Shown here piece by piece: positions 46,468 through 60,058 of a stretch of 64,000 nucleotides of DNA. Below the pieces are notes generated by a model. That model was not told the DNA's origin and ran no database searches. It saw only the letters and a list, made by a program, of their open reading frames with translations. The stretch is from Magicicada septendecula. Taxonomy: Eukaryota; Arthropoda; Insecta; Hemiptera; Cicadidae. The position numbers and the translations under genes are program-made. Positions within the stretch are counted from its first letter, which is position 1; the number at the start of each line of letters is the position of its first letter. The stretch covers positions 201,542,134 through 201,606,133 of the forward strand of contig CM068373.1 in assembly GCA_034769895.1 (NCBI GenBank). The letters are read 5' to 3'.

Positions 46468-49326
46468 AGTGTTTCAATTGTGTAATGAACATTAAATATA
46501 TGTGAAAAGTGGTATTGAATTGGACTGCATATGGACTGAGTTTGATAAATAACAAAATAATGAGTTGGAGTGTATATTTTTCACTGTTTTATATGTATTT
46601 ATATATCAATGTATTTATGTATTTTTGATGTTGTATTACAGGTATATTTTGTGTACCCTAGTTATGATGTATTTTAATAATTAACATGTTTTGTTTAATT
46701 AAACTTGTTTAAACAAATGAATAATATTTAAAGGTCAAATATTGAATTAAAATAGTACAAAAGAAAGTTGTGCTACCTTTATAACAGAAGTAAATTATTA
46801 ATTAATAGAAAGTTTTTAATGAAGTTCAATTATTATTTACTTTGTAATGAAGGTAATTACTAATGAATAATAATGTAATAAGTAAGAATATATATATTTG
46901 AATTTTGAGAGGTATTGTTATGAGTAGGTGAGAGATGAATTTTATAAGACAAATGTCAATGATTACAGCAAGGTAGAATGATTAAACAGGGATAGAGCCT
47001 GGGTATAAATAGAAGCAGGTGAGTTATTTAATTGAAGTTAATGGGAGTTAGATAGTTAAGAATTTTGAAGTAAATAATACAAAGAGAATTATTAGATATT
47101 TAGGGACACAGTAGTTAGTGATTATTTGTAGAGGTAAATAAAGTAAAGGTATAAACATATATTTGTTATTGATGATATTTTGTAGTGGGGGTGAGGTGAT
47201 AAGGAGTAGCCAACTTATAGTGTTGTGGCAGGTAATAGCGTAGTTTAAGGGAGTGTTTGCCGAATTATTTGGAAGGGCAAAATATTATGAGTGAATATAG
47301 CCAGTTAGGGAACACCCATCTCTGTGCAAAGACGAGCGGTGCCATAGGATTTAATTGAATTTAGTAAAGGTGTTTATAATTGAGATATTGGTGTCATGAT
47401 AGGTAAATTTGGTTGTCAGTTAGAAGAAAGGAGAGTAAGATTATAATAAGTAAAGGCATAGTGAATATAGGAGTCATCCAGACTAAACAGTGATAGAAGG
47501 TGAAAGGTTAGGTAGTTAGGTAGGTAGAAGGTTCAGAATAGAAAGGAAATAAAATAATAATAATATTATAATAATAATAATATGAATATTAATAATAAAT
47601 GTGAAATAATATTATAATAGTTGATGTCTAATTAATGAATTAATTAATTGTAAATTTTATGATTTAAATGCAATTTTAAATAGAATATGAAAATTTTAAT
47701 GCAAACCTTAATCAAGATTAAATATGTAATTACAAAACTATTTCAATGTATTACTGTATTAATATTAATGTATCAGTGTTAATTATCAATGTATTATCAT
47801 GTATTATGTATTTATGTTATGAAATTTTAACATGATTTATGGAAATTATGTGTATGAAGGGATAAATATAATTGGTGCTGTTAATACCAACTATTACCTG
47901 TTAATAATAATAATAAGAATAATAATAATAATTTTAATTTAACCATTCAATAAGATTTATGAATAAATAATACCATACAGATTTATTAATTATTTTGTTT
48001 TTCTATAATTTGTTTTTCTCCATGTTTGGGAGATTTATATGGGAATTTTCATATTTTCAGTAATATAATCCTTTTTATATCAATATGTTTCTTTTGTAAT
48101 TATAATAATTATAAAATGGAAAGAGTTAAATATTATCGATGGGAATCGAAACAATTTATTAATTCAGGGTAGTCCATAATGAGAAGGGAAATTCTATATA
48201 ATTCTTGTGAGTTACGTTTTTAGTAGTATATTTTTAGTACTATATTTTAGTAGTATATCAAGCAAACCCAGTGCTTATTAGCACAAACCAGCACCTAGCT
48301 AAGGGGAACCAGATCAGTTAAGGATAGAGTGATTTACCAAGTCACTATTTTGAGATTTTTCGTTTATTGTTTCAGTGTTTGGTGATATGACAGCAGTCCT
48401 GAGCTGGCCAGCGCGTCAGAGCAGGGGCGTTACGCGCCTAAGTGGCCTTATGGTGTTGGGATCTCGAAGGAGAAGTCCAGTAAGGTCATGTAGGTACTGT
48501 CATCATCATCAGACCACGGGTGAGTTATTGTTTTCTTTTATATAAATTGTAAGGGGGTTGTGGCAACCTATCCTGGCTGATCCCTTTAGGAAGTATGAAA
48601 GGCTCAATGAAAGTTTTTATGCTTCGGCACAAAATCTTTTATTGAGGGGGTTTTGTAATGGTACAATTATGGTACAATTTTTAATCAACCTAAATATGGT
48701 ATAAAAAACCATAAATATTGTATTCCTTCATTTGTAGTAATTTGGTCAAAATTAAATAAACATTTAATAACCTTTATAAATATACCGTGAGTGGACTATA
48801 TAAATATTTGCCAGGATTCTGACTGTTTCATACCAAAAAACGTGAAGCCCAGCAAAAAACTGTATGTTGTTTATTGAGATAAAAGCGACGATCCTTGATT
48901 ACGTCAGCAACGAAGAATGTCTTGATGAAACTGTCAACAACCAAACAATAGACGAGTGATGTAGATTCACCCCACCTCGGAAATATGGAACAAAGAATCT
49001 GTGTCATTTCAACAGGGAACGTGATCGCAGCCGGCCGGCAACTCGTTCACGAAGAGTGAATTTTAACTTTCACACCACTAAAAGTGGTTAATTAACTATT
49101 TAGAAACAGTGCTGTAAATCTACAACTACAAGATGTGACCGGTAACGTAAACGGTAAACTCGCGGTGTGCGTAGTTTTACCGAACGAACAACTGCTACAG
49201 ATTTGGTGAGAACGTTCCAAACATTTTTTTTTATCAAAATCAAAATTCAATACATAATGACCAATTCTAATCAAAAACTTAAAATATGAGCTCATTAAAT
49301 TAAAATTAAAATAATAAATTGTACCA

Positions 49327-49330
<4 letters not shown>

Positions 49331-49358
<28 letters not shown>
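49331..49358 (+). repeat. (GA)14 microsatellite, copy 11
   Basis: Fourteen units. Confidence 0.97.
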
Positions 49359-49362
<4 letters not shown>

Positions 49363-50002
49363 TATAAATTATGCTGGGTTGTGCGACAAAGATATTCATA
49401 TATTCAATCTATTACTATATAATCTTTATATCATACGTAATATTTACATGTTTCATAAATACATGTCATGATTTTGGAGGGTAAAATTGTTTTGCAAACG
49501 CCAGTGGCGTAATATGTGTGTTCGCGTCATTTTTCAATATGTATTAATATTCAAGTTACATACTAATAAAAGTAATTTATACATGATATTTTGTGTATGT
49601 TTTATTTCAGGTAGGCTATTTCACAAACATGGTTCGTGTTGCACGAACCCTGGCCCGAAACGTAAATTTGTGTAATGTTGTCAAATTGTACAACATGGCG
49701 TCCGGTTGATAAAGTGATAGTCATTTACTAGTACATACAAAAGTACAATTTTTATGGTAACTAATTAAACGATAAAAAGCTAGTAGTTACAGATTGCGCC
49801 CGTAATAACAGGGACGAGTAGTTACAGATGGCGCGTGCCGTCCAGGGACTCGACATAAAATATAATTTTATGTAGACTATACCTACCGGTATGTGAAATA
49901 ACTACCTGAGGTAATAGTGTTAAAGTACGTAACACGTGCGCAAGGTAAGGTTAACATTTTAGGTTATAAACATATATGTTTTAGTAACATAAAATTGCAA
50001 GT

Positions 50003-50593
50003 ATGAGTAATAAGGATAATATTGCAATAGAAATCAGTACCGCTGATGTAAATTTAACTAGTGAAATGGATGTTCAGCCAACTCAAACAAGTCCGATTGA
50101 CGAAGCAGATACACCTGTATCTGTTGTATATGTAGAAGCAGAGAAGGTCTCTACATCCATGTCAGTTAGTCCAGAAATTAAATCAGATAGTACTGCTGCT
50201 ATGATGCAGCTCTTATTAAACAAATTTGATGAAAAATTTACAAATTTGAATGACAAATTTGATAGTATTGATATCAAGTTCAATGAACTAAAAAATGAAA
50301 TTAAAATAGGTCACGAGAAGCTCGTTAAGCAGTTTGACAAGGTCATCACAAAATTAGACAAGAGTTTAAGTCAATTAGAAACCCAGAAGGTAAATAGTAC
50401 CCAGAAAAATGAAGTACTGACTAATAGAATAAACAACAATGATAATGTGAATAAAGAATTTACAGGTAGTAAAATTATGGTGTTAGAAAATGATAATGAA
50501 AGTATGATGAATGATAATGAGGTGTTTGAGTGTATATAGTCAGAAAGAAAGTATTTTTGTACAAGGGATGCAGGGGGTAGAATTTTATTTTGA
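50003..50593 (+). pseudogene. ORF1 with late nonsense codon 179, copy 11
   Basis: ATTGAG has become ATATAG, placing a TAG at 50537-50539 and leaving 178 codons. The coiled coil and linker are complete; only the 18-residue tail with Cys186 is lost. N158I is shared with copy 13. Confidence 0.65.
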
Positions 50594-51214
50594 TGTTGTG
50601 TTAGGGGGTGAAGAAAAGTCTTCACGTATTTTTTATAAGGACAAGAGTTCCTTCAATTTATATTTAGGAGACGATAGGTCTACAAATAAAGTTTCTTGGT
50701 GTTTTTGTGTACCTAATAAGTGGTGCAGAAATTTTAAGTTAGGGACCCCTGCATATTTGGAGAGAGAGAGAGTGTATTTTGGTGTTATGGAGAGAAATGT
50801 ATTAACAAAGAAAGTATAGAGAGATATTGTGAGAAAAAGAAAGTAATAAAATTTTTTAAAGTAAATAGAAAGTACAGAGAATTGGTAGAGAGTTTAGGCA
50901 TAGATATGGTATATGAAAATAATGAATACTTACCTTACAGTAACAATGAAATTGGAATAACAATAAATGATGAGAATAATGGTATTAAGTACTTACCTGT
51001 GGTAGAAAATTATGAGGACAATTACAAAATGAAAAACCAAAGTATAACATATGATATTACTGAGATAAACGGAACCCTACTCGATCGTGACTTGATACAT
51101 TTATTGGATAGTTGTCTGATATATGAATATAATATTTCTAATCATAAAATTTATTTATTAAAAAATAAATTCAATAGACCTAAGATTCGGATGTTATTCA
51201 ACGATGGAGGGTAG
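50511..51214 (+). pseudogene. ORF2, frameshifted by GA slippage in copy 11
   Basis: The short GAGAGAGA run inside the gene has one extra GA (about 50760-50772). This shifts the frame and ends the product after 102 codons at 50819, removing the last Cys residues. Downstream, 50882-51214 remains open in the original frame. It carries V132M, D146E and the Lys-Tyr block of copies 8 and 9. Confidence 0.7.
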
Positions 51215-54073
51215 AGTGTTTCAATTGTGTAATGAACATTAAATATATGTGAAAAGTGGTATTGAATTGGACTGCATATGGACTGAGTTTGATAAATAAC
51301 AAAATAATGAGTTGGAGTGTATATTTTTCACTGTTTTATATGTATTTATATATCAATGTATTTATGTATTTTTGATGTTGTATTACAGGTATATTTTGTG
51401 TACCCTAGTTATGATGTATTTTAATAATTAACATGTTTTGTTTAATTAAACTTGTTTAAACAAATGAATAATATTTAAAGGTCAAATATTGAATTAAAAT
51501 AGTACAAAAGAAAGTTGTGCTACCTTTATAACAGAAGTAAATTATTAATTAATAGAAAGTTTTTAATGAAGTTCAATTATTATTTACTTTGTAATGAAGG
51601 TAATTACTAATGAATAATAATGTAATAAGTAAGACTATATATATTTGAATTTTGAGAGGTATTGTTATGAGTAGGTGAGAGATGAATTTTATAAGACAAA
51701 TGTCAATGATTACAGCAAGGTAGAATGATTAAACAGGGATAGAGCCTGGGTATAAATAGAAGCAGGTGAGTTATTTAATTGAAGTTAATGGGAGTTAGAT
51801 AGTTAAGAATTTTGAAGTAAATAATACAAAGAGAATTATTAGATATTTAGGGACACAGTAGTTAGTGATTATTTGTAGAGGTAAATAAAGTAAAGGTATA
51901 AACATATATTTGTTATTGATGATATTTTGTAGAGGGGGTGAGGTGATAAGGAGTAGCCAACTTATAGTGTTGTGGCAGGTAATAGCGTAGTTTAAGGGAG
52001 TGTTTGCCGAATTATTTGGAAGGGCAAAATATTATGAGTGAATATAGCCAGTTAGGGAACACCCATCTCTGTGCAAAGACGAGCGGTGCCATAGGATTTA
52101 ATTGAATTTAGTAAAGGTGTTTATAATTGAGATATTGGTGTCATGATAGGTAAATTTGGTTGTCAGTTAGAAGAATGGAGAGTAAGATTATAATAAGTAA
52201 AGGCATAGTGAATATAGGAGTCATCCAGACTAAACAGTGATAGAAGGTGAAAGGTTAGGTAGTTATGTAGGTAGAAGGTTCAGAATAGAAAGGAAATAAA
52301 ATAATAATAATATTATAATAATAATAATATGAATATTAATAATAAATGTGAAATAATATTATAATAGTTGATGTCTAATTAATGAATTAATTAATTGTAA
52401 ATTTTAAGATTTAAATGCAATTTTAAATAGAATATGAAAATTTTAATGCAAATCTTAATCAAGATTAAATATGTAATTACAAAACTATTTCAATGTATTA
52501 CTGTATTAATATTAATGTATCAGTGTTAATTATCAATGTATTATCATGTATTATGTATTTATGTTATGAAATTTTAACATGATTTATGGAAATTATGTGT
52601 ATGAAGGGATAAATATAATTGGTGCTGTTAATACCAACTATTACCTGTTAATAATAATAATAAGAATAATAATAATAATTTTAATTTAACCATTCAATAA
52701 GATTTATGAATAAATAATACCATACAGATTTATTAATTATTTTGTTTTTCTATAATTTGTTTTTCTCCATGTTTGGGAGATTTATATGGGAATTTTCATA
52801 TTTTCAGTAATATAATCCTTTTTATATCAATATGTTTCTTTTGTAATTATAATAATTATAAAATGGAAAGAGTTAAATATTATCGATGGGAATCGAAACA
52901 ATTTATTAATTCAGGGTAGTCCATAATGAGAAGGGAAATTCTATATAATTCTTGTGAGTTACGTTTTTAGTAGTATATTTTTAGTACTATATTTTAGTAG
53001 TATATCAAGCAAACCCAGTGCTTATTAGCACAAACCAGCACCTAGCTAAGGGGAACCAGATCAGTTAAGGATAGAGTGATTTACCAAGTCACTATTTTGA
53101 GATTTTTCGTTTATTGTTTCAGTGTTTGGTGATATGACAGCAGTCCTGAGCTGGCCAGCGCGTCAGAGCAGGGGCGTTACGCGCCTAAGTGGCCTTATGG
53201 TGTTGGGATCTCGAAGGAGAAGTCCAGTAAGGTCATGTAGGTACTGTCATCGTCATCAGACCACGGGTGAGTTATTGTTTTCTTTTATATAAATTGTAAG
53301 GGGGTTGTGGCAACCTATCCTGGCTGATCCCTTTAGGAAGTATGAAAGGGTCAATGAAAGTTTTTATGCTTCGGCACAAAATCTTTTATTGAGGGGGTTT
53401 TGTAATGGTACAATTATGGTACAATTTTTAATCAACCTAAATATGGTATAAAAAAACATAAATATTGTATTCCTTCATTTGTAGTAATTTGGTCAAAATT
53501 AAATAAACATTTAATAACCTTTATAAATATACCGTGAGTGGACTATATAAATATTTGCCAGGATTCTGACTGTTTCATACCAAAAAACGTGAAGCCCAGC
53601 AAAAAACTGTATGTTGTTTATTGAGATAAAAGCGACGATCTTTGATTACGTCAGCAACGAAGAATGTCTTGATGAAACTGTCAACAACCAAACAATAGAC
53701 GAGTGATGTAGATTCACCCCACCTCGGAAATATGGAACAAAGAATCTGTGTCATTTCAACAGGGAACGTGATCGCAGCCGGCCGGCAACTCGTTCACGAA
53801 GAGTGAATTTTAACTTTCACACCACTAAAAGTGGTTAATTAACTATTTAGAAACAGTGCTGTAAATCTACAACTACAAGATGTGACCGGTAACGTAAACG
53901 GTAAACTCGCGGTGTGCGTAGTTTTACCGAACGAACAACTGCTACAGATTTGGTGAGAACGTTCCAAACATTTTTTTTTATCAAAATCAAAATTTAATAC
54001 ATAATGACCAATTCTAATCAAAAACTTAAAATATGAGCTCATTAAATTAAAATTAAAATAATAAATTGTACCA

Positions 54074-54077
<4 letters not shown>

Positions 54078-54103
<26 letters not shown>
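54078..54103 (+). repeat. (GA)13 microsatellite, copy 12
   Basis: Thirteen units. Confidence 0.97.
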
Positions 54104-54104
<1 letters not shown>

Positions 54105-54747
54105 TGATATAAATTATGCTGGGTTGTGCGACAAAGATATTCATATATTCAATCTATTACTATATAATCTTTATATCATACGGAATATTTACATGTTTCA
54201 TAAATACATGTCATGATTTTGGAGGGTAAAATTGTTTTGCAAACGCCAGTGGCGTAATATGTGGGTTCGAGTCATTTTTCAATATGTATTAATATTCAAG
54301 TTACATACTAATAAAAGTAATTTATACATGATATTTTGTGTATGTTTTATTTCAGGTAGGCTATTTCACAAACATGGTTCGTGTTGCACGAACCCTGGCC
54401 CGAAACGTAAATTTGTGTAATGTTGTCAAATTGTACAACATGGCGTCCGGTTGAAAAAGTGATAGTCATTTACTAGTACATACAAAAGTACAATTTTTAT
54501 GGTAACTAATTAAACGATAAAAAGCTAGTAGTTACAGATTGCGCCCGTAATAACAGGGACGAGTAGTTACAGATGGCGCGTGCCGTCCAGGGACTCGACA
54601 TAAAATATAATTTTATGTAGAGTATACCTACCGGTATGTGAAATAACTACCTGAGGTAATAGTGTTAAAGTACGTAACACGTGCGCAAGGTAAGGTTAAC
54701 ATTTTAGGTTATAAACATATATGTTTTAGTAACATAAAATTGCAAGT

Positions 54748-55338
54748 ATGAGTAATAAGGATAATATTGCAATAGAAATCAGTACCGCTGATGTAAATTT
54801 AACTAGTGAAATGGATGTTCAGCCAACTCAAACAAGTCCGATTGACGAAGCAGATACACCTGTATCTGTTGTATATGTAGAAGCAGAGAAGGTCTCTACA
54901 TCCATGTCAGTTAGTCCAGAAATTAAATCAGATAGTACTGCTGCTATGATGCAACTCTTATTAAACAAATTTGATGAAAAATTTACAAATTTGAATGACA
55001 AATTTGATAGTATTGATATCAAGTTCAATGAACTAAAAAATGAAATTAAAATAGGTCACGAGAAGCTCGTTAAGCAGTTTGACAAGGTCATCACAAAACT
55101 AGACAAGAGTTTAAGTCAATTAGAAACCCAGAAGGTAAATAGTACCCAGAAAAATGAAGTACTGACTAATAGAATAAACAACAATGATAATGTGAATAAA
55201 GAATTTACAGGTAGTAAAAATATGGTGTTAGAAAATGATAATGAAAGTATGATGAATGATAATGAGGTGTTTGAGTGTATTGAGTCAGAAAAAAAGTATT
55301 TTTGTACAAGGGATGCAGGGGGTAGAATTTTATTTTGA
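54748..55338 (+). CDS. ORF1 coiled-coil protein, copy 12
   Basis: Intact with R182K and two silent changes (CAG to CAA at Gln69, TTA to CTA at Leu118). The R182K base change also alters Glu13 to Lys in the overlapping ORF2 frame. Confidence 0.6.
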   Translation: MSNKDNIAIEISTADVNLTSEMDVQPTQTSPIDEADTPVSVVYVEAEKVSTSMSVSPEIKSDSTAAMMQLLLNKFDEKFTNLNDKFDSIDIKFNELKNEIKIGHEKLVKQFDKVITKLDKSLSQLETQKVNSTQKNEVLTNRINNNDNVNKEFTGSKNMVLENDNESMMNDNEVFECIESEKKYFCTRDAGGRILF

Positions 55339-55960
55339 TGTTGTGTTAGGGGGTGAAGAAAAGTCTTCACGTATTTTTTATAAGGACAAGAGTTCCTTCA
55401 ATTTATATTTAGGAGACGATAGGTCTACAAATAAAGTTTCTTGGTGTTTTTGTGTACCTAATAAGTGGTGCAGAAATTTTAAGTTAGGGACCCCTGCATA
55501 TTTGGAGAGAGAGAGTGTATTTTGGTGTTATGGAGAGAAATGTATTAAGAAAGAAAGTATAGAGAGATATTGTGAGAAAAAGAAAGTAATAAAATTTTTT
55601 AAAGTAAATAGAAAGTACAGAGAATTGGTAGAGAGGTTAGGCATAGATATGGTATATGAAAATAATGAATACTTACCTTACAGTAACAATGATATTGGAA
55701 TAACAATAAATGATGAGAATAATGGTATTCCATTATTCTTACCTGTGGTAGAAAATTATGAGGACAATTACAAAATGAAAAACCAAAGTATAACATATGA
55801 TATTACTGAGATAAACGGAACCCTACTCGATCGTGACTTGATACATTTATTGGATAGTTGTCTGATATATGAATATAATATTTCTAATCATAAAATTTAT
55901 TTATTAAAAAATAAATTCAATAGACCTAAGATTCGGATGTTATTCAACGATGGAGGGTAG
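55256..55960 (+). CDS. ORF2 basic Cys-rich protein, copy 12
   Basis: Intact at 234 codons, with E13K in the overlap and V132M. Confidence 0.5.
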   Translation: MIMRCLSVLSQKKSIFVQGMQGVEFYFDVVLGGEEKSSRIFYKDKSSFNLYLGDDRSTNKVSWCFCVPNKWCRNFKLGTPAYLERESVFWCYGEKCIKKESIERYCEKKKVIKFFKVNRKYRELVERLGIDMVYENNEYLPYSNNDIGITINDENNGIPLFLPVVENYEDNYKMKNQSITYDITEINGTLLDRDLIHLLDSCLIYEYNISNHKIYLLKNKFNRPKIRMLFNDGG

Positions 55961-58801
55961 AGTGTTTCAATTGTGTAATGAACATTAAATATATGTGAAA
56001 AGTGGTATTGAATTGGACTGCATATGGACTGAGTTTGATAAATAACAAAATAATGAGTTGGAGTGTATATTTTTCACTGTTTTATATGTATTTATATATC
56101 AATGTATTTATGTATTTTTGATGTTGTATTACAGGTATATTTTGTGTACCCTAGTTATGATGTATTTTAATAATTAACATGTTTTGTTTAATTAAACTTG
56201 TTTAAACAAATGAATAATATTTAAAGGTCAAATATTGAATTAAAATAGTACAAAAGAAAGTTGTGCTACCTTTATAACAGAAGTAAATTATTAATTAATA
56301 GAAAGTTTTTAATGAAGTTCAATTATTATTTACTTTGTAATGAAGGTAATTACTAATGAATAATAATGTAATAAGTAAGACTATATATATTTGAATTTTG
56401 AGAGGTATTGTTATGAGTAGGTGAGAGATGAATTTTATAAGACAAATGTCAATGATTACAGCAAGGTAGAATGATTAAACAGGGATAGAGCCTGGGTATA
56501 AATAGAAGCAGGTGAGTTATTTAATTGAAGTTAATGGGAGTTAGATAGTTAAGAATTTTGAAGTAAATAATACAAAGAGAATTATTAGATATTTAGGGAC
56601 ACAGTAGTTAGTGATTATTTGTAGAGGTAAATAAAGTAAAGGTATAAACATATATTTGTTATTGATGATATTTTGTAGTGGGGGTGAGGTGATAAGGAGT
56701 AGCCAACTTATAGTGTTGTGGCAGGTAATAGCGTAGTTTAAGGGAGTGTTTGCCGAATTATTTGGAAGGGCAAAATATTATGAGTGAATATAGCCAGTTA
56801 GGGAACACCCATCTCTGTGCAAAGACGAGCGGTGCCATGGGATTTAATTGAATTTAGTAAAGGTGTTTATAATTGAGATATTGGTGTCATGATAGGTAAA
56901 TTTGGTTGTCAGTTAGAAGAAAGGAGAGTAAGATTATAATAAGTAAAGGCATAATGAATATAGGAGTCATCCAGACTAAACAGTGATAGAAGGTGAAAGG
57001 TTAGGTAGTTAGGTAGGTTCATAATAGAAAGGAAATAAAATAATAATAATATTATAATAATAATAATATGAATATTAATAATAAATGTGAAATAATATTA
57101 TAATAGTTGATGTCTAATTAATGAATTAATTAATTGTAAATTTTATGATTTAAATGCAATTTTAAATAGAATATGAAAATTTTAATGCAAATCTTAATCA
57201 AGATTAAATATGTAATTACAAAACTATTTCAATGTATTACTGTATTAATATTAATGTATCAGTGATAATTATCAATGTATTATCATGTATTATGTATTTA
57301 TGTTATGAAATTTTAACATGATTTATGGAAATTATGTGTATGAAGGGATAAATATAATTGGTGCTGTTAATACCAACTATTACCTGTTAATAATAATAAT
57401 AATTTTAATTTAACCATTCAATAAGATTTATGAATAAATAATACCATACAGATTTATTAATTATTTTGTTTTTCTATAATTTGTTTTTCTCCATGTTTGG
57501 GAGATTTATATGGGAATTTTCATATTTTCAGTAATATAATCCTTTTTATATCAATATGTTTCTTTTGTAATTATAATAATTATAAAATGGAAAGAGTTAA
57601 ATATTATCGATGGGAATCGAAACAATTTATTAATTCAGGGTAGTCCATAATGAGAAGGGAAATTCTATATAATTCTTGTGAGTTACGTTTTTAGTAGTAT
57701 ATTTTTAGTACTATATTTTAGTAGTATATCAAGCAAACCCAGTGCTTATTAGCACAAACCAGCACCTAGCTAAGGGGAACCAGATCAGTTAAGGATAGAG
57801 TGATTTAACAAGTCACTATTTTGAGATTTTTCGTTTATTGTTTCAGTGTTTGGTGATATGACAGCAGTCCTGAGCTGGCCAGCGCGTCAGAGCAGGGGCG
57901 TTACGCGCCTAAGTGGCCTTATGGTGTTGGGATCTCGAAGGAGAAGTCCAGTAAGGTCATGTAGGTACTGTCATCATCATCAGACCACGGGTGAGTTATT
58001 GTTTTCTTTTATATAAATTGTAAGGGGGTTGTGGCAACCTATCCTGGCTGATCCCTTTAGGAAGTATGAAAGGCTCAATGAAAGTTTTTATGCTTCGGCA
58101 CAAAATCTTTTATTGAGGGGGTTTTGTAATGGTACAATTATGGTACAATTTTTAATCAACCTAAATATGGTATAAAAAACCATAAATATTGTATTCCTTC
58201 ATTTGTAGTAATTTGGTCAAAATTAAATAAACATTTAATAACCTTTATAAATATACCGTGAGTGGACTATATAAATATTTGCCAGGATTCTGACTGTTTC
58301 ATACCAAAAAACGTGAAGCCCAGCAAAAAACTGTATGTTGTTTATTGAGATAAAAGCGACGATCCTTGATTACGTCAGCAACGAAGAATGTCTTGATGAA
58401 ACTGTCAACAACCAAACAATAGACGAGTGATGTAGATTCACCCCACCTCGGAAATATGGAACAAAGAATCTGTGTCATTTCAACAGGGAACGTGATCGCA
58501 GCCGGCCGGCAACTCGTTCACGAAGATTGAATTTTAACTTTCACACCACTAAAAGTGGTTAATTAACTATTTAGAAACAGTGCTGTAAATCTACAACTAC
58601 AAGATGTGACCGGTAACGTAAACGGTAAACTCGCGGTGTGCGTAGTTTTACCGAACGAACAACTGCTACAGATTTGGTGAGAACGTTCCAAACATTTTTT
58701 TTTATCAAAATCAAAATTCAATACATAATGACCAATTCTAATCAAAAACTTAAAATATGAGCTCATTAAATTAAAATTAAAATAATAAATTGTACCAGTG
58801 T

Positions 58802-58823
58802 GAGAGAGAGAGAGAGAGAGAGA
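58802..58823 (+). repeat. (GA)11 microsatellite, copy 13
   Basis: Eleven units. Confidence 0.97.
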
Positions 58824-59467
58824 GTGATATAAATTATGCTGGGTTGTGCGACAAAGATATTCATATATTCAATCTATTACTATATAATCTTTATATCATA
58901 CGTAATATTTACATGTTTCATAAATACATGTCATGATTTTGGAGGGTAAAATTGTTTTGCAAACGCCAGTGGCGTAATATGTGGGTTCGAGTCATTTTTC
59001 AATATGTATTAATATTCAAGTTACATACTAATAAAAGTAATTTATGCATGATATTTTGTGTATGTTTTATTTCAGGTAGGCTATTTCACAAACATGGTTC
59101 GTGTTGCACGAACCCTGGCCCGAAACGTAAATTTGTGTAATGTTGTCAAATTGTACAACATGGCGTCCGGTTGAAAAAGTGATAGTCATTTACTAGTACA
59201 TACAAAAGTACAATTTTTATGGTAACTAATTAAACGATAAAAAGCTAGTAGTTACAGATTGCGCCCGTAATAACAGGGACGAGTAGTTACAGATGGCGCG
59301 TGCCGTCCAGGGACTCGACATAAAATATAATTTTATGTAGACTATACCTACCGGTATGTGAAATAACTACCTGAGGTAATAGTGTTAAAGTACGTAACAC
59401 GTGCGCAAGGTAAGGTTAACATTTTAGGTTATAAACATATATGTTTTAGTAACATAAAATTGCAAGT

Positions 59468-60058
59468 ATGAGTAATAAGGATAATATTGCAATAGAAATC
59501 AGTACCGCTGATGTAAATTTAACTAGTGAAATGGATGTTCAGCCAACTCAAACAAGTCCGATTGACGAAGCAGATACACCTGTATCTGTTGTATATGTAG
59601 AAGCAGAGAAGGTCTCTACATCCATGTCAGTTAGTCCAGAAATTAAATCAGATAGTGCTGCTGCTATGATGCAGCTCTTATTAAACAAATTTGATGAAAA
59701 ATTTACAAATTTGAATGACAAATTTGATAGTATTGATATCAAGTTCAATGAACTAAAAAATGAAATTAAAATAGGTCACGAGAAGCTCGTTAAGCAGTTT
59801 GACAAGGTCATCACAAAATTAGACAAGAGTTTAAGTCAATTAGAAACCCAGAAGGTAAATAGTACCCAGAAAAATGAAGTACTGACTAATAAAATAAACA
59901 ACAATGATAATGTGAATAAAGAATTTACAGGTAGTAAAATTATGGTGTTAGAAAATGATAATGAAAGTATGATGAATGATAATGAGGTGTTTGAGTGTAT
60001 TGAGTCAGAAAGAAAGTATTTTTGTACAAGGGATGCAGGGGGTAGAATTTTATTTTGA
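59468..60058 (+). CDS. ORF1 coiled-coil protein, copy 13
   Basis: Intact with T64A, R142K and N158I, the last shared only with copy 11. Confidence 0.6.
   Translation: MSNKDNIAIEISTADVNLTSEMDVQPTQTSPIDEADTPVSVVYVEAEKVSTSMSVSPEIKSDSAAAMMQLLLNKFDEKFTNLNDKFDSIDIKFNELKNEIKIGHEKLVKQFDKVITKLDKSLSQLETQKVNSTQKNEVLTNKINNNDNVNKEFTGSKIMVLENDNESMMNDNEVFECIESERKYFCTRDAGGRILF

Larger units (their letters stand above)
42702..47445 (+). repeat. Tandem monomer copy 10 (hybrid)
   Basis: 4744-bp copy. Its 5' half through ORF1 is nearly copy 9. From ORF2 onward it resembles copies 12-13 instead, which marks a recombination junction inside 45753-45931. Confidence 0.98.
47446..52192 (+). repeat. Tandem monomer copy 11
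   Basis: 4747-bp type II copy and the most degraded: ORF1 has a late nonsense codon and ORF2 a 2-nt insertion. Confidence 0.98.
52193..56938 (+). repeat. Tandem monomer copy 12
   Basis: 4746-bp type II copy with both ORFs open. It shares at least four 5'-half variants with copy 14 that copy 13 lacks (52407, 53252, GGGTCAATG near 53348, 54183). Confidence 0.98.
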
